DNA from: Vibrio thalassae
GTDB lineage: Bacteria; Pseudomonadota; Gammaproteobacteria; Enterobacterales; Vibrionaceae
Direction of reading: 5' to 3'
Assembly (NCBI RefSeq): GCF_900089835.1
Contig: NZ_OANU01000009.1
Location: forward strand, 85,401-149,400
Length of the DNA stretch: 64,000 bases
This document shows, one piece after another, positions 49,172 to 60,933 of this stretch. A program made the position numbers and the translations under genes. A model generated the notes under the pieces. The model saw nothing but the letters and a program-made list of their open reading frames with translations. It did no database searches and was not told the origin of the DNA. Position 1 is the first letter of the stretch; every line of letters begins with the position of its first letter.

Positions 49172-50152
49172 ATGCGTAAATTGATGATACCAGTATTAGT
49201 CGTTGCCTTAGCATTGATGTTGATGTCGATGTTTGTTATCCCTGAGGGTGAGCGTGGCATCGTAATTCGATTTGGTCGTGTTCTTACGGATGACAACCAA
49301 GTGTCGCGTATTTACGAACCTGGTTTGCATTTTAAGATGCCGCTGTTCGACCGTGTGAAAACGTTAGATGCGCGTATTCAAACAATGGATGGCCGTGGTG
49401 ACCGTTTTGTAACGTCCGAGAAAAAAGACGTTATCATTAACACGTATGTGAAGTGGAAGATTGAAGATTTCCGTCAATACTACCTAGCAACGGGTGGCGG
49501 TAATGCACTTACAGCACAAGCGCTGTTAGAGCGTAAGGTGACAGACGTACTACGTTCTGAAATCGGTGCACGTGAAATCAAACAGATTGTTTCTGGTCCT
49601 CGTAACAATGATGTACTGCCTGACAGTGCAGATAGTGAAGAAGTGACTACTGAAGCGGCACGCCAAGCACTAGAGATTGATGGTGAGCGTGACAAAATCA
49701 TGGTTAACGTGTTGAAAGATACTCGTGAAAGTGCAATGAAAGACTTAGGCGTTCGTGTGGTTGATTTCCGTATTAAGAAAATCAACTTACCAGACGAGAT
49801 CAGTGAGTCAATCTATCGCCGTATGCGTGCAGAGCGTGAATCGGTCGCGCGTAAACACCGCTCTCAAGGTCGTGAGAAAGCTGAAGTCATTCGCGCTCAA
49901 GCTGAGCTAGAAGTGGCAACACTATTGGCTGAAGCTGATAAGACAGCTCGTGTAACGCGAGGTGGAGCTGACGCAAAAGCTGCAGCGATTTATTCGTCAG
50001 CTTACAGCAAAGACCCTGAGTTCTTTAGCTTCCTACGTTCATTATCGGCTTACAAGACGTCATTCTCAGATAAGAGCGATATTCTCGTTCTCGATCCTAA
50101 GAGTGAATTCTTCCGTTACATGAATGATATGAACGGCGCTCCAGTTAAATAG
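49172..50152 (+). CDS. hflC: FtsH protease regulator HflC
   Basis: Partner of HflK. The 326-residue protein has an N-terminal membrane anchor (LMIPVLVVALALMLMSMFVI), an SPFH domain starting EGERGIVIRFGRV, and the helical RKHRSQGREKAEVIRAQAELE region. A terminator follows. Confidence 0.96.
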   Translation: MRKLMIPVLVVALALMLMSMFVIPEGERGIVIRFGRVLTDDNQVSRIYEPGLHFKMPLFDRVKTLDARIQTMDGRGDRFVTSEKKDVIINTYVKWKIEDFRQYYLATGGGNALTAQALLERKVTDVLRSEIGAREIKQIVSGPRNNDVLPDSADSEEVTTEAARQALEIDGERDKIMVNVLKDTRESAMKDLGVRVVDFRIKKINLPDEISESIYRRMRAERESVARKHRSQGREKAEVIRAQAELEVATLLAEADKTARVTRGGADAKAAAIYSSAYSKDPEFFSFLRSLSAYKTSFSDKSDILVLDPKSEFFRYMNDMNGAPVK

Positions 50153-50169
50153 TTACCAACAATACCGCG

Positions 50170-50199
50170 ATAGGGCTCCTCAAAGGAGCCCTATTTTTT
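50170..50199 (+). terminator. Intrinsic terminator after hflC
   Basis: An 11-bp perfect stem (ATAGGGCTCCT with AGGAGCCCTAT) around a 3-base loop, then a T-run. It precedes the DUF2065 gene by only a few bases, so that gene is read either through it or from its own promoter. Confidence 0.92.
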
Positions 50200-50211
50200 G
50201 GGAGAAGAATA

Positions 50212-50403
50212 ATGTCACAATCGCTGTGGGTCGCTTTAGGTTTGGTGTTGGTTGTTGAGGGTCTTGGGCCTTTACTTGCACCAAGAGGATGGCGAAATAT
50301 GGTTTCTCAATTGGCGCAACAGCCTGATGAACACTTAAGAAGAATAGGTGGCTGCCTAGTTGTTGCTGGTGCTGTCATTACAGTGATGATGTTGAACCAT
50401 TAA
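50212..50403 (+). CDS. DUF2065 small membrane protein (YjeT type)
   Basis: 63 residues, two membrane segments (about 4-20 and 43-60) joined by a short basic loop (PRGWRNMVSQLAQQPDEHLRRIG). The E. coli homologue YjeT lies at the same place, between hflC and purA. Function unknown. Its ATG follows GGAGAAG, which overlaps the end of the hflC terminator. Confidence 0.88.
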   Translation: MSQSLWVALGLVLVVEGLGPLLAPRGWRNMVSQLAQQPDEHLRRIGGCLVVAGAVITVMMLNH

Positions 50404-50511
50404 TAATATTGGTTTTTTATTAGTTAGCATCAATCACTTAACATAAAGCAGGTTTTTATGCTTAAAAAATGACTGCAAATTTGTGATTTCGATGCTAGAA
50501 TCCTTTTTTAA

Positions 50512-51849
<1,338 letters not shown>

Positions 51850-51865
51850 TCGATAGAAAGTCATC

Positions 51866-51892
51866 AAAGCCAGCGTTTACGCTGGCTTTTTT
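51866..51892 (+). terminator. Intrinsic terminator of purA
   Basis: A 10-bp stem (AAAGCCAGCG with CGCTGGCTTT) around a 4-base loop, then T. Confidence 0.92.
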
Positions 51893-51961
51893 GTCTTGGT
51901 AACGAAACAAGACAAATGTGATCTTTTGCCAAGGTTTTGACGCCAGTGAACCCCCACTATC

Positions 51962-51989
51962 TAAAAGTGGCAATATATTGCCACTTTTA
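51962..51989. repeat. 28-bp perfect palindrome between purA and motX
   Basis: The half TAAAAGTGGCAATA is followed directly by its exact reverse complement. There is no loop. It lies 70 bp after the purA terminator and 12 bp before the -35 element of the motX promoter. It could be an operator for a dimeric regulator, or a hairpin. Confidence 0.75.
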
Positions 51990-52001
51990 CTAATTTTTCT
52001 C

Positions 52002-52028
52002 TAAAGCGAGGCGGGCAACTGCCGATAA
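52002..52028 (+). promoter_or_regulatory. Sigma-28 (FliA) promoter of motX
   Basis: TAAAGCGA-N11-GCCGATAA, against the FliA consensus TAAAGTTT-N11-GCCGATAA: the -10 is perfect, the spacer is exact and the first five bases of the -35 match. It lies about 65 bp before motX, a late flagellar gene. Confidence 0.88.
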
Positions 52029-52092
52029 AAAAGTTAAACCATTCATTAGCTTTGGTTGGCTTTGATACTTGCCTATGAGGAGTAGTTACACA

Positions 52093-52731
52093 GTGATTAA
52101 GCGACACAAACTAGCAGCACTTGTTTGCATGGCGCTACTTGGCTCTGTAAAAACACTTCATGCCCAAGAGGTGGGTGCGCCTATTCCTATCTATTCTGAA
52201 GATGAACTGATTGGTTTAATTGAAGAAAATCGACATCTTGCGCGAGTTAAAGCAGATAACTGTCAGCTAGTTGAAGATATTATGGCGCGCGCTACGCGCA
52301 TCAACTTACCGTCCTATGAATTTCTTTATGGCGATATGCTGGCCTGGGGAGTATGTGTCCCTCAAGATGTAGAGCTTGGTCTGTACTATATGGAAAATGC
52401 AGCCCATCAAGGTCTACCGGTAGCGTTGGAGCAACTAGGACGCTATTACTCTCGTGGCACCTTTGTCCAACAAGACAAAGAGCGAGCTATTCCATATTTC
52501 AGAGAAGCCGCATCAATGGGCAATATCGATGCGCGTATCCAGTTAGCAGAACTATTGCTTCGAGACTACGGCAGTCCTCTGGATTACGAAGATGCCTACC
52601 GTTGGCTCTATAACTCCATCACCCCCGATGGCCGCAAGCATAAACGCATTTCTATGTTAAGGCGTGGTTTAGAGCAACGCATGCCTGAAAATATAATCGC
52701 GAGAGCAAAGCGCCGCAGCACATTCTGGTAA
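52093..52731 (+). CDS. motX: Sodium-type flagellar motor protein MotX
   Basis: T-ring protein needed for the PomAB Na+ stator of the polar flagellum. From the GTG at 52093, behind AGGAG, it has 212 residues: a signal peptide (MIKRHKLAALVCMALLGSVKTLHA), the opening EVGAPIPIYSEDELIGLI typical of MotX, then Sel1-like repeats (YYMENAAHQGLPVALEQLGRYY; PYFREAASMGNIDARIQLAELL). Upstream in-frame ATG and TTG lack a ribosome site. The purA-motX-rnr order is typical of Vibrio. A FliA promoter precedes it. Confidence 0.93.
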   Translation: MIKRHKLAALVCMALLGSVKTLHAQEVGAPIPIYSEDELIGLIEENRHLARVKADNCQLVEDIMARATRINLPSYEFLYGDMLAWGVCVPQDVELGLYYMENAAHQGLPVALEQLGRYYSRGTFVQQDKERAIPYFREAASMGNIDARIQLAELLLRDYGSPLDYEDAYRWLYNSITPDGRKHKRISMLRRGLEQRMPENIIARAKRRSTFW

Positions 52732-52825
52732 TGATAGCCTAATGGCATAAATTCAAAGCATTTCTGTAGCTTATCTGCTCTGTCAGTTATAATCGACGTA
52801 TCCCTCCTAAAATATAGGTCAGACT

Positions 52826-55297
52826 ATGTCGAACAAGCCTAGCGATATCAAAGTAGACGACCCTTTTGCAGAAAGAGAGTCTCAAAACTACGACAATCCG
52901 ATTCCGAGCCGAGAATTCATTACCGATTTCCTAGAAAGCGTTAATGTTCCAATGAACAGGAATGATCTGTTTGAAGCATTAGGGTTGGAAGGTGAAGAGC
53001 ACTATGAAGGACTGCGCCGTCGTTTGCGAGCTATGGAACGCGATGGTCAATTGGTTTTCACTCGACGCCAGTGTTATGCCTTGCCTGACAAACTAGAAAT
53101 GATAAAAGGTCATGTGATTGGCCACAAAGATGGGCATGGTTGGGTGAGACCTGAGGGAAGCATGAATAAGGATAATGATATCCTGCTTCCACATCATCAA
53201 ATGCGAACGTTGCTGCATGGTGATTTTGTATTAGTACAGCCATCTGGCACCGATAAACGTGGTCGAAAGGAAGGACGACTAGTCCGTGTATTGGAAGAGC
53301 GTAAGACACAAATAGTCGGTCGATTTTTCCTAGAATATGGCTACGCTTATGTTGTCGCTGATGACTCTCGAATCAGCCAAGATATTCTGATTCCAAACGA
53401 GCACCGTGGTGGAGCTCGAATGGGTAATGTTGTGGTTGTCGAGGTAACGGATCGTGGTAGCCGCTCCCGTGGAATGATGGGGCAGGTCGTTGAAGTGCTA
53501 GGCGAAAATATGGCGCCAGGTATGGAAACGCAAATTGCCATTCGTACTCATCAAATCCCTCACGAATGGCCCGCTGAAGTTGAAAAACAAGTGCAGCAAT
53601 TTGGGGAGTTCGTTCCTGAGGAAGCCAAAAAAGGTCGTGTAGATTTACGTGAATTGCCACTCGTAACGATTGATGGTGAAGATGCTCGAGATTTCGATGA
53701 TGCTGTCTATTGTGAGCGTAAGAAAAGTGGCGGCTGGCGTCTATGGGTGGCGATTGCTGATGTCAGCTATTATGTTCGACCAGATTCCCCGCTAGATAAA
53801 GAGGCCATCGTACGTGGTAACTCGGTCTATTTCCCATCTCAAGTAGTACCTATGCTGCCAGAGGTACTATCGAATGGTTTGTGTTCACTGAATCCTCAGG
53901 TCGATCGACTATGTATGGTTTGTGAAATGACGGTATCGGAAACAGGTAAACTGTCAGGTTATAAACATTATGAAGCAGTGATGAACTCACATGCTCGCCT
54001 TACCTACAACAAGGTGAACGACATTTTGGAAGGGAACGAGGAATTACGTGAACGCTACAGTGAGTTAGTGCCGCATTTACATGAACTGCACAACATGTAT
54101 CAAGTGTTGAAAGAGGCGCGTGACTACCGTGGTGCGATAGAGTTTGAAACGGTAGAAACTAAATTTATCTTCAATGCAGAGCGCAAGATCGATCGTATTG
54201 AACCTGTTATTCGAAACGACGCTCATAAGATCATCGAAGAATGCATGATTTTAGCCAATATTGCCTCAGCTTCTTTGGTAGAAAAAGCGAAAGAGCCAGC
54301 GCTGTATCGTATCCATGAAACTCCAGGAGAAGAAAGGCTACAAGGCTTTAGAGATTTCTTGGGAGAATTAGGTTTGGAATTGTCCGGCGGTTTAGACCCA
54401 TCGCCAACGGACTATGCTGAGTTGGTTCGCAAAATCCAACAGCGTCAAGATAAAGAACTGATTCAAACCATGCTGCTTCGTTCAATGAAGCAAGCTGTCT
54501 ATAACGCCGATAATGCAGGTCACTTTGGTTTAGCGTTGAAACGCTATGCGCATTTTACCTCTCCGATTCGCCGTTATCCTGACTTGTTGCTACATAGAGC
54601 AATCAAGTACCTCATTGCTAAACAAGAAGGTCGCAACACCGATCGATGGACACCAACAGGTGGTTACCATTATTCCTTTGATGATATGGATTTTTATGGT
54701 GAGCAATGTTCGATGACAGAGCGCCGAGCAGATGATGCGACTCGTGATGTAGCTGATTGGCTCAAATGTGAGTACATGCAAGATCATGTTGGCGAAGTGC
54801 TCGATGGTGTCATCGCAAATGTCACTGGCTTTGGGTTCTTTGTACGTCTAACGGAATTGCACATTGACGGCTTGGTGCATATATCTTCTTTGGCTAACGA
54901 TTACTATCAGTTTGACCCAATAGGACAAAGACTTATTGGTGAGAGCTTTGGCGCGATCTACCGACTAGGCGATGCGGTAAAAGTGAAAGTACTGGCCGTT
55001 AACCTCGACGAGAAGAAAATAGACTTTGAATTAGAGGAAACAAGTCGTAAGCTACGCGGCAAAGGAAAAACGGCTAAAAAACGTGTTGCTGAAGCTGAGA
55101 AGAAAAAAGCAAAAGCAAAACAGCGTGTCGCGGAAGTGAGAGGGAAGCGAGGCACTAAAGCTAAGCCCCTTGTTGAAGCAACGAAAAGGCCTGACGGACA
55201 AGAAGATGTATTGCCGCATAAGCGCAAAAAGTCTAAAGCCGAAAAAGCTCGTAAAAACAAAGCTCGCAGTAAAGCGGGTCGAGCGAAGAAAAAATAG
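52826..55297 (+). CDS. rnr: Ribonuclease R
   Basis: 3'-5' exoribonuclease that degrades structured RNA and acts in trans-translation and cold shock. The 823-residue protein has an N-terminal helix-turn-helix, two cold-shock domains, the RNB domain with [16 protein letters not shown] (catalytic Asp cluster), an S1 domain (about 650-730) and a long Lys/Arg/Ala-rich tail (from about 735). rlmB follows after 16 bp, as in E. coli. Confidence 0.98.
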   Translation: MSNKPSDIKVDDPFAERESQNYDNPIPSREFITDFLESVNVPMNRNDLFEALGLEGEEHYEGLRRRLRAMERDGQLVFTRRQCYALPDKLEMIKGHVIGHKDGHGWVRPEGSMNKDNDILLPHHQMRTLLHGDFVLVQPSGTDKRGRKEGRLVRVLEERKTQIVGRFFLEYGYAYVVADDSRISQDILIPNEHRGGARMGNVVVVEVTDRGSRSRGMMGQVVEVLGENMAPGMETQIAIRTHQIPHEWPAEVEKQVQQFGEFVPEEAKKGRVDLRELPLVTIDGEDARDFDDAVYCERKKSGGWRLWVAIADVSYYVRPDSPLDKEAIVRGNSVYFPSQVVPMLPEVLSNGLCSLNPQVDRLCMVCEMTVSETGKLSGYKHYEAVMNSHARLTYNKVNDILEGNEELRERYSELVPHLHELHNMYQVLKEARDYRGAIEFETVETKFIFNAERKIDRIEPVIRNDAHKIIEECMILANIASASLVEKAKEPALYRIHETPGEERLQGFRDFLGELGLELSGGLDPSPTDYAELVRKIQQRQDKELIQTMLLRSMKQAVYNADNAGHFGLALKRYAHFTSPIRRYPDLLLHRAIKYLIAKQEGRNTDRWTPTGGYHYSFDDMDFYGEQCSMTERRADDATRDVADWLKCEYMQDHVGEVLDGVIANVTGFGFFVRLTELHIDGLVHISSLANDYYQFDPIGQRLIGESFGAIYRLGDAVKVKVLAVNLDEKKIDFELEETSRKLRGKGKTAKKRVAEAEKKKAKAKQRVAEVRGKRGTKAKPLVEATKRPDGQEDVLPHKRKKSKAEKARKNKARSKAGRAKKK

Positions 55298-55313
55298 AGT
55301 CCAAGGTTAAACC

Positions 55314-56051
55314 ATGAGTAACGAATTTATCTACGGCATTCACGCGGTGAAAGCTGTTTTGGAAAGAGATCCGGTACGTTTCATTGAAGCGTACGTCTTA
55401 AAAGGGCGTCAAGATGAACGCTTGATGCCGGTATTAAATCAGTTGAACCAAATTGGTGTGTCGATTCAGCAGATGAACCGCAAGACACTTGATGATAAAG
55501 CACATGGTGCCAATCATCAGGGAATCATTGCAAAAGTAAAACCAGCGAAGCAGCTAAATGAGAATGATCTGGACGGGATTCTTAGCCAGCATACTCAGCC
55601 ATTATTGCTGATTCTTGATGGTGTGACCGATCCTCATAATTTGGGGGCGTGTTTACGTAATGCTGATGCTGCTGGGGTTGCTGCTGTTATCGTCCCGAAA
55701 GATCGCTCTGCACCATTAACCGCTACAGTCAGTAAAGTGGCTTGTGGTGCGGCAGAGACGGTTCCTTTGGTTCGTGTGACCAACTTAGCCCGTACCATGC
55801 GTGTACTGCAAGAGCAGGGAATCTGGATTGCGGGTACCGCAGGGGAAGCCACTCACGACATTTATCAAGCAAAACTTGATGGTCCTTTGGCGATTGTCAT
55901 GGGGGCTGAAGGCGACGGTATGCGTCGTTTAACGCGTGAGACGTGTGATGATCTGATTAAGATTCCAATGGCGGGGTCGGTATCGAGTTTGAACGTCTCG
56001 GTAGCTTCGGGCATTTGTTTATTTGAAGCGGTTCGTCAACGAGCGCTCTAG
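55314..56051 (+). CDS. rlmB: 23S rRNA (guanosine-2'-O)-methyltransferase RlmB
   Basis: Methylates G2251 of 23S rRNA. The 245-residue SpoU-class protein has an N-terminal substrate domain ([16 protein letters not shown]) and the knotted SAM domain with [21 protein letters not shown] (motif 1), [12 protein letters not shown] (motif 2) and [18 protein letters not shown] (motif 3). Co-transcribed with rnr. The 157 bp after it hold nothing I can name. Confidence 0.97.
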   Translation: MSNEFIYGIHAVKAVLERDPVRFIEAYVLKGRQDERLMPVLNQLNQIGVSIQQMNRKTLDDKAHGANHQGIIAKVKPAKQLNENDLDGILSQHTQPLLLILDGVTDPHNLGACLRNADAAGVAAVIVPKDRSAPLTATVSKVACGAAETVPLVRVTNLARTMRVLQEQGIWIAGTAGEATHDIYQAKLDGPLAIVMGAEGDGMRRLTRETCDDLIKIPMAGSVSSLNVSVASGICLFEAVRQRAL

Positions 56052-56208
56052 ACCCTGAACTCGAAGATGTCACTCCTCTGGCTGTGTGCCTAATCAGGCA
56101 GGGCCCTACTTAAGGCTTAGTGAGAGCGCTAAGTAGATCTCTGTCTGTGCAGGGGGGACAACAAATCAGCCAAGACGGCAAAAATGAAAGATATTGGCTA
56201 TTGAAATA

Positions 56209-56436
56209 TCAATAGTGAGGAGGAGGTGTCTCTTCCGATGGATCGGCTAAGTTTGATGTATCCATATTCTTCACTTTACCCACAACATACTTCATTTGAT
56301 CCTGCATTTTACTGATCAGTAACTGCTGTTGAGTTAAGGCGTCATTGAGCTCATCAATGGTCTGCTCTTGGAAAGCCATTTTACATTCCATATCATTAAT
56401 TCTCTCTTCGAGAGCCAAAATTTCTTTATTACTCAT
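56209..56436 (-). CDS. slyX: SlyX family protein
   Basis: 75 residues from the ATG at 56436 (MSNKEILALEERINDMECKMAFQEQTI...), one coiled coil followed by a Pro-rich end (EETPPPHY), the SlyX form. Function unknown. A GTG two codons upstream overlaps the stop of the WD40 gene. In E. coli slyX lies next to fkpA; here the WD40 lipoprotein gene is placed between them. Confidence 0.9.
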   Translation of the reverse strand: MSNKEILALEERINDMECKMAFQEQTIDELNDALTQQQLLISKMQDQMKYVVGKVKNMDTSNLADPSEETPPPHY

Positions 56437-56441
56437 AATCA

Positions 56442-57425
56442 CTACTTACTCAAATCCCAAGCTTGCACCACACCGGCAGACGAGGCTGAGAGGACGCGTT
56501 GGTTGCTGTCAAAAGCGGCATCATACACTACTCCTCTGGGGGGGCGAATATCTTTTAACATTTCCACTTCGAAGCCTCCTAGTCGTTTACCTGTATATGT
56601 GTCCCAGACAATCATTCTAGAAGATGGAGAACCGGTGACTAAACGACTGCCATCATTCGAAAAGCGCGCAGAAGAGAAGATAAGTTGTCGAGTCCAGCTA
56701 TTAAGCTGACTGACCTCTTTGCCTGTTTTCAAATTCCAGATAATGGCATTGTTCCCGCTATCTGAAGTGAGGGCGAACAAACCATCTCGTTGCAGTTCTA
56801 CCGTAACAACTCGTTGCTCATGTGCAAATTGTTGCAATATTTGCCCTGATTCAGTGCTCCAGAAGTAGGCGTTATGGTCGTTGCCCCCTGATAGCGCATA
56901 TTTTCCATTGGGAGAAAGTGAAACAGAATTTACTTTTTCTACGTGAGCGAGGAACTCTAGGCGCCTTCCAGTGACTAAATCGATGAAGATGGCTTTACCA
57001 TTACTAAGGCCAACAAGTACTTCATCGCCATTATTGCCCAAAGCGATGTCTTGTATGAGGCCGTCTGAGATAGACCAAAGTCCGCTAGATTGAGACCAGG
57101 CTAAATCCCAGATGGCAAAGTTGGTTTGTGTCGCGGTGATAGCAAAGCGTCCATTATCGCTAAAACGAATGAGGGAAATAATATTCTGTTCAGGGTCTTG
57201 AATACCTAAGCGAGCCAATAGCTTGTTTTGGTTGAGATCCCAAAGTTGAAGGTGCTGTTGCTTGGAGTAAAGCAAAGCGAACCTTGCATCGCGGCTTAAC
57301 GCAATGGCACTGGTTCCCTCTAGCGCTAAGTCCCATTGTCGCTGTGAATTATCGGAGAAAAAGCAGCCATTTAACAGGCTGATGACAATTAACCACAGCA
57401 CAGAATGAGATATTATTCGCATCAT
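56442..57425 (-). CDS. WD40-repeat lipoprotein of unknown function
   Basis: The 327-residue protein has a lipoprotein signal (hydrophobic stretch ending LLNGC; acylated Cys21) and about six or seven WD40-like blades, with endings such as LQLWDL, FAIWDL, AYFWST, AIIWNL, MIVWDT and VQAWDL. It should be a beta-propeller scaffold on the periplasmic side of a membrane. The residue after Cys is Phe, so outer-membrane location is expected. It is directly upstream of slyX, with touching ends; partners unknown. Confidence 0.86.
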   Translation of the reverse strand: MMRIISHSVLWLIVISLLNGCFFSDNSQRQWDLALEGTSAIALSRDARFALLYSKQQHLQLWDLNQNKLLARLGIQDPEQNIISLIRFSDNGRFAITATQTNFAIWDLAWSQSSGLWSISDGLIQDIALGNNGDEVLVGLSNGKAIFIDLVTGRRLEFLAHVEKVNSVSLSPNGKYALSGGNDHNAYFWSTESGQILQQFAHEQRVVTVELQRDGLFALTSDSGNNAIIWNLKTGKEVSQLNSWTRQLIFSSARFSNDGSRLVTGSPSSRMIVWDTYTGKRLGGFEVEMLKDIRPPRGVVYDAAFDSNQRVLSASSAGVVQAWDLSK

Positions 57426-57582
57426 TAGCGTTATTCCACGTTGAGTCTTGAGTTTAAGCTAGTATATTTAAAGCTTGAGCTATGAAGAAATAGTTACTAG
57501 ATTGAAATAGTTACGCATGCTGCGCTGAAAGACAAGTTGAATAGCTACGAGTAGGCGTTGAATTCCATAATCGGAGAATTAA

Positions 57583-58368
57583 ATGAAATCACTATTTAAA
57601 GTGTCGCTACTTGCTGCGACAGTAATGTTGGCAGTCGGTTGTCAAAAAGAAGAACCAAAAGTAGAGCCAGCTGCGCAAGAGCAAGTTCAAGCGGAGACGG
57701 GCAAAGCGGTTCACTTTAAGACAGAAGATGATAAAGCAGCTTACGCAATCGGTGTTTCTTTCGCTAACTACCTAAGTACGAGCATTGAAAAACCCGCTGA
57801 ATTTGGTATTGAACTGAAGAAAGAACTGGTTCTTAAAGGTATTGAACAAGCATTTGCGGGTAAAGCTGAGCTGACGGAAGATGAAGTTCGCGCAGCATTA
57901 GAAGGCCTGGATAAACGTGTAGCTGAAACGATGCAGAAACAATCGCAAGAAAAAGCAGCTGCGACTAAGAAAGCAGGTGACGATTTCCGCGCTGACTTCG
58001 AGAAGCAAGATGGTGTGAAAAAGACAGACTCTGGCCTACTATACCAAGTTGAAACTGAGGGCACTGGTGAGCAACCAAAAGAGACTGACACAGTAGAAGT
58101 GCACTATAAAGGTACTTTGATTGACGGCACTCAATTTGATAGCTCATACGATCGTGGTCAACCAGCAACGTTCCCTCTTAACCGAGTTATCCCTGGTTGG
58201 ACTGAAGGTGTTCAACTAATGAAAGTGGGTTCTAAGTATAAGTTCGTCATTCCACCAGAGCTTGCTTACGGTGAGCAAGACACACCAACGATTCCTGCAA
58301 ACTCAACATTAGTGTTTGAAGTTGAGTTGTTAAAAATCGATGGCGATGACGCGCAAGCGACTCAATAA
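57583..58368 (+). CDS. fkpA: FKBP-type peptidyl-prolyl isomerase FkpA, lipoprotein form
   Basis: Periplasmic folding chaperone and isomerase. The 261-residue protein has a signal ending LAVGCQKEE, which reads as a lipobox (E. coli FkpA is instead a soluble periplasmic protein). A helical dimerisation domain (about 45-140) and the FKBP domain (about 150-255: VEVHYKGTLIDGTQFDSSYDRG, VIPGWTEGVQLM, YGEQDTPTIPANSTLVFEVELL) follow. Its neighbours are divergent WD40-slyX and downstream yheO-tus, the conserved order. Confidence 0.94.
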   Translation: MKSLFKVSLLAATVMLAVGCQKEEPKVEPAAQEQVQAETGKAVHFKTEDDKAAYAIGVSFANYLSTSIEKPAEFGIELKKELVLKGIEQAFAGKAELTEDEVRAALEGLDKRVAETMQKQSQEKAAATKKAGDDFRADFEKQDGVKKTDSGLLYQVETEGTGEQPKETDTVEVHYKGTLIDGTQFDSSYDRGQPATFPLNRVIPGWTEGVQLMKVGSKYKFVIPPELAYGEQDTPTIPANSTLVFEVELLKIDGDDAQATQ

Positions 58369-58384
58369 TCATAGATTAGATGAT

Positions 58385-58411
58385 AAAGGCCCACTTCGGT
58401 GGGCCTTTTTT
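58385..58411 (+). terminator. Intrinsic terminator of fkpA
   Basis: A 10-bp stem (AAAGGCCCAC with GTGGGCCTTT) with a TTCG loop, then T. Confidence 0.93.
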
Positions 58412-58554
58412 GGGCTTACAATAAACGATAGTCGCTAAATAACGGCACTTTTTTTGCCCTAAATCACTTGTTAGATACATACTTAGAGGTCAGCTTCAAA
58501 TTTTCTGATAAACTTACGTTAATTTTTTTAAGTTATCTCTAGGGTCAAAGTACA

Positions 58555-59265
58555 GTGACGGAAATTACCAATCCCGATGAGCTGCTTGAAATGGAGTCAG
58601 TCGATGTGGCGCCATTTAGCGAGCATGACAAAATCATCCTTAAGTCTTATGAGGCCGTGGTCGATGGTCTGGCAAGTTTAATTGGCCCCTTTTGTGAAAT
58701 CGTTTTGCATTCGTTAGAGTCGCTAAATACTTCTGCGGTAAAAATTGCTAACGGTGAGAACACCGGGCGCCAAGTGGGCTCTCCGATTACCGACCTTGCT
58801 CTTAAGATGCTTAAAGACATCGAAGGTTCAGAGCGTAACTTCTCTCGCTCATATTTCACTCGTGCGAAGGGTGGGGTGCTGATGAAGTCGATTACCATTG
58901 CGATTCGTAATGGTGATAATCGAGTTATTGGTCTGTTGTGCATCAACGTAAACCTAGATGCACCATTCTCGCAAATTCTACAGTCTTTTATGCCCACTCA
59001 AGATGCGAAAGATGCCGCTTCTTCGGTGAATTTTGCCAGCGATGTTGAAGAATTGGTTGACCAAACCGTAGAGCGTACCATCGAAGACATCAACGCGGAT
59101 AAGTCAGTGTCGAACAATACCAAGAATCGCCAGATCGTTATGGAGCTTTACGACAAGGGAATTTTCGATATTAAAGATGCAATTAACCGTGTCGCGGATC
59201 GTCTAAATATCTCTAAACACACCGTTTATCTTTATATTCGTCAGCGTAAAACTGAGGACGAGTAA
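58555..59265 (+). CDS. YheO-family PAS/HTH transcriptional regulator
   Basis: The 236-residue protein has a YheO-type PAS-like domain (residues about 25-140: [27 protein letters not shown]) and a C-terminal helix-turn-helix (about 185-232: [31 protein letters not shown]). The start is GTG. It is the first gene of the cluster with tusDCB, 1 bp from tusD. It may regulate its own operon; the ligand is unknown. Confidence 0.9.
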   Translation: MTEITNPDELLEMESVDVAPFSEHDKIILKSYEAVVDGLASLIGPFCEIVLHSLESLNTSAVKIANGENTGRQVGSPITDLALKMLKDIEGSERNFSRSYFTRAKGGVLMKSITIAIRNGDNRVIGLLCINVNLDAPFSQILQSFMPTQDAKDAASSVNFASDVEELVDQTVERTIEDINADKSVSNNTKNRQIVMELYDKGIFDIKDAINRVADRLNISKHTVYLYIRQRKTEDE

Positions 59266-59266
59266 C

Positions 59267-59662
59267 GTGTCGGCGCTAACCTATACATTAGTGGTCAATG
59301 GCTCGGTTTATGGGACTCAGTCTGCACGTAATGCGTTGCTTTTTGCTAAAGCCCTTATCGCTAAAGGTCATAAGTTGGTGAGTGTGTTTTTTTATCAGGA
59401 TGGAATCCACAATTCGTCGCGTCTTGTGGTACCTGCTAACGACGAGCTAGATCTGACGGCCGAATGGCAGAACTTGGCAAAGGAGTATGGTGTACGCTTA
59501 GAGACTTGCGTTGCTGCTTCATTGCGACGCGGGGTACTGGGTTTTGATGAAGCCACACAGCATGATCGTGATGTTGATAACTTAGCGCAAGGTTTTGAAC
59601 TCGCTGGATTAGGCAGTCTCGCTAGCGCAATGTTAACGCAAGAGAGGGTGGTACAGTTTTGA
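59267..59662 (+). CDS. tusD: Sulfurtransferase complex subunit TusD
   Basis: Relays persulfide sulfur from TusA to TusE for mnm5s2U34 in tRNA. The 131-residue DsrE-like protein has the catalytic Cys in [12 protein letters not shown]. The start is GTG, and the stop overlaps the tusC start in a TTGA. Confidence 0.95.
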   Translation: MSALTYTLVVNGSVYGTQSARNALLFAKALIAKGHKLVSVFFYQDGIHNSSRLVVPANDELDLTAEWQNLAKEYGVRLETCVAASLRRGVLGFDEATQHDRDVDNLAQGFELAGLGSLASAMLTQERVVQF

Positions 59663-60015
59663 CAACAGTAGCTTTTGTATTCAACTCGTTACCACATACC
59701 TCTGCCAAAGGACGTGAAGGGCTCGACGCACTCCTTGCGACATCTGCGTTTACTGAAGACATTAAGGTGTTCTTCGTTGGTCCTGGCGTTAATCAACTCA
59801 GACAGCACCAACACAGTGCAGACGTACTCTGTCGTGATTACATTAGTGCGTTTAAATTGATGGAACTGTACGACATTGAAGATGTCTTTATCTGTGAACA
59901 AAGTGTGCAGTACTATCAGTTAGATTCAGAACAGTTAGTCATTAGCGGCCACGTAGTTGACGCGGCTGATATTGCCAAGCAGCTGAGTCTTTGTCATAAG
60001 GTATTAACGTTCTAG
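59659..60015 (+). CDS. tusC: Sulfurtransferase complex subunit TusC
   Basis: Structural subunit of the TusBCD hexamer. 118 residues, opening [25 protein letters not shown]. The start is TTG, overlapping the tusD stop, with AGGGTGG about 8 bases upstream. Confidence 0.94.
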   Translation: MTTVAFVFNSLPHTSAKGREGLDALLATSAFTEDIKVFFVGPGVNQLRQHQHSADVLCRDYISAFKLMELYDIEDVFICEQSVQYYQLDSEQLVISGHVVDAADIAKQLSLCHKVLTF

Positions 60016-60022
60016 GTCTTTT

Positions 60023-60286
60023 ATGCTGCACATCATCAAAACAGAAACAGGCTACCAACAAGCGCTAAGCTATTTATCACAAGATGACCAATTGATTTTG
60101 GTTGAAAGTGCATGTTATTTAGTCACTGACAAAAACGTAACCTTGCCTTCGGCGTGTTTCGTATTGCAACCAGATCTAGCGGCAAGAGGGTTAATGTCTT
60201 TCGCGTCAGATTTAATTCAAGTTGTGGATTTTAATGGTTTTGTCGAACTTACTGAACAACATGTTAGTAGTACAACTTGGGAATAG
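60023..60286 (+). CDS. tusB: Sulfurtransferase complex subunit TusB
   Basis: Third subunit of TusBCD, 87 residues (MLHIIKTETGYQQALSYL ... VDFNGFVELTEQH). Last gene before the str operon promoter. Confidence 0.93.
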   Translation: MLHIIKTETGYQQALSYLSQDDQLILVESACYLVTDKNVTLPSACFVLQPDLAARGLMSFASDLIQVVDFNGFVELTEQHVSSTTWE

Positions 60287-60353
60287 TCATTTCATATCGC
60301 TTGTTGGAAATCGTAAATCCCAGCAGTTAATCTAAAAAAGATCTGTATATTTC

Positions 60354-60382
60354 TTGACACACATCCCACTGCTGCATAGAAT
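60354..60382 (+). promoter_or_regulatory. Promoter of the str operon (rpsL-rpsG-fusA-tuf)
   Basis: TTGACA at 60354-60359 and TAGAAT at 60377-60382 with a 17-bp spacer, close to the ideal sigma-70 promoter, about 80 bp before rpsL. Confidence 0.9.
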
Positions 60383-60458
60383 TTTGCGTCCCTAATTGCC
60401 ATTGGTGATTAGGGCTAGATTTTTCACAAAGCTTACTTTCAAGTAAATCAGGAGCTAG

Positions 60459-60836
<378 letters not shown>

Positions 60837-60933
60837 TGGATTCCGTTAAGTAAGGCCAAACACTAAATTATTTTTAATTTTTGAAGAAACTGAAAAGTTT
60901 TGGATAACCTGAAGAAGACAACGGAGAATATCC

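Noticed and set aside
56052..56208. Gap after rlmB as a possible small gene
   Set aside because: No open frame with a ribosome site on either strand, and no hairpin with T-run; left as empty.
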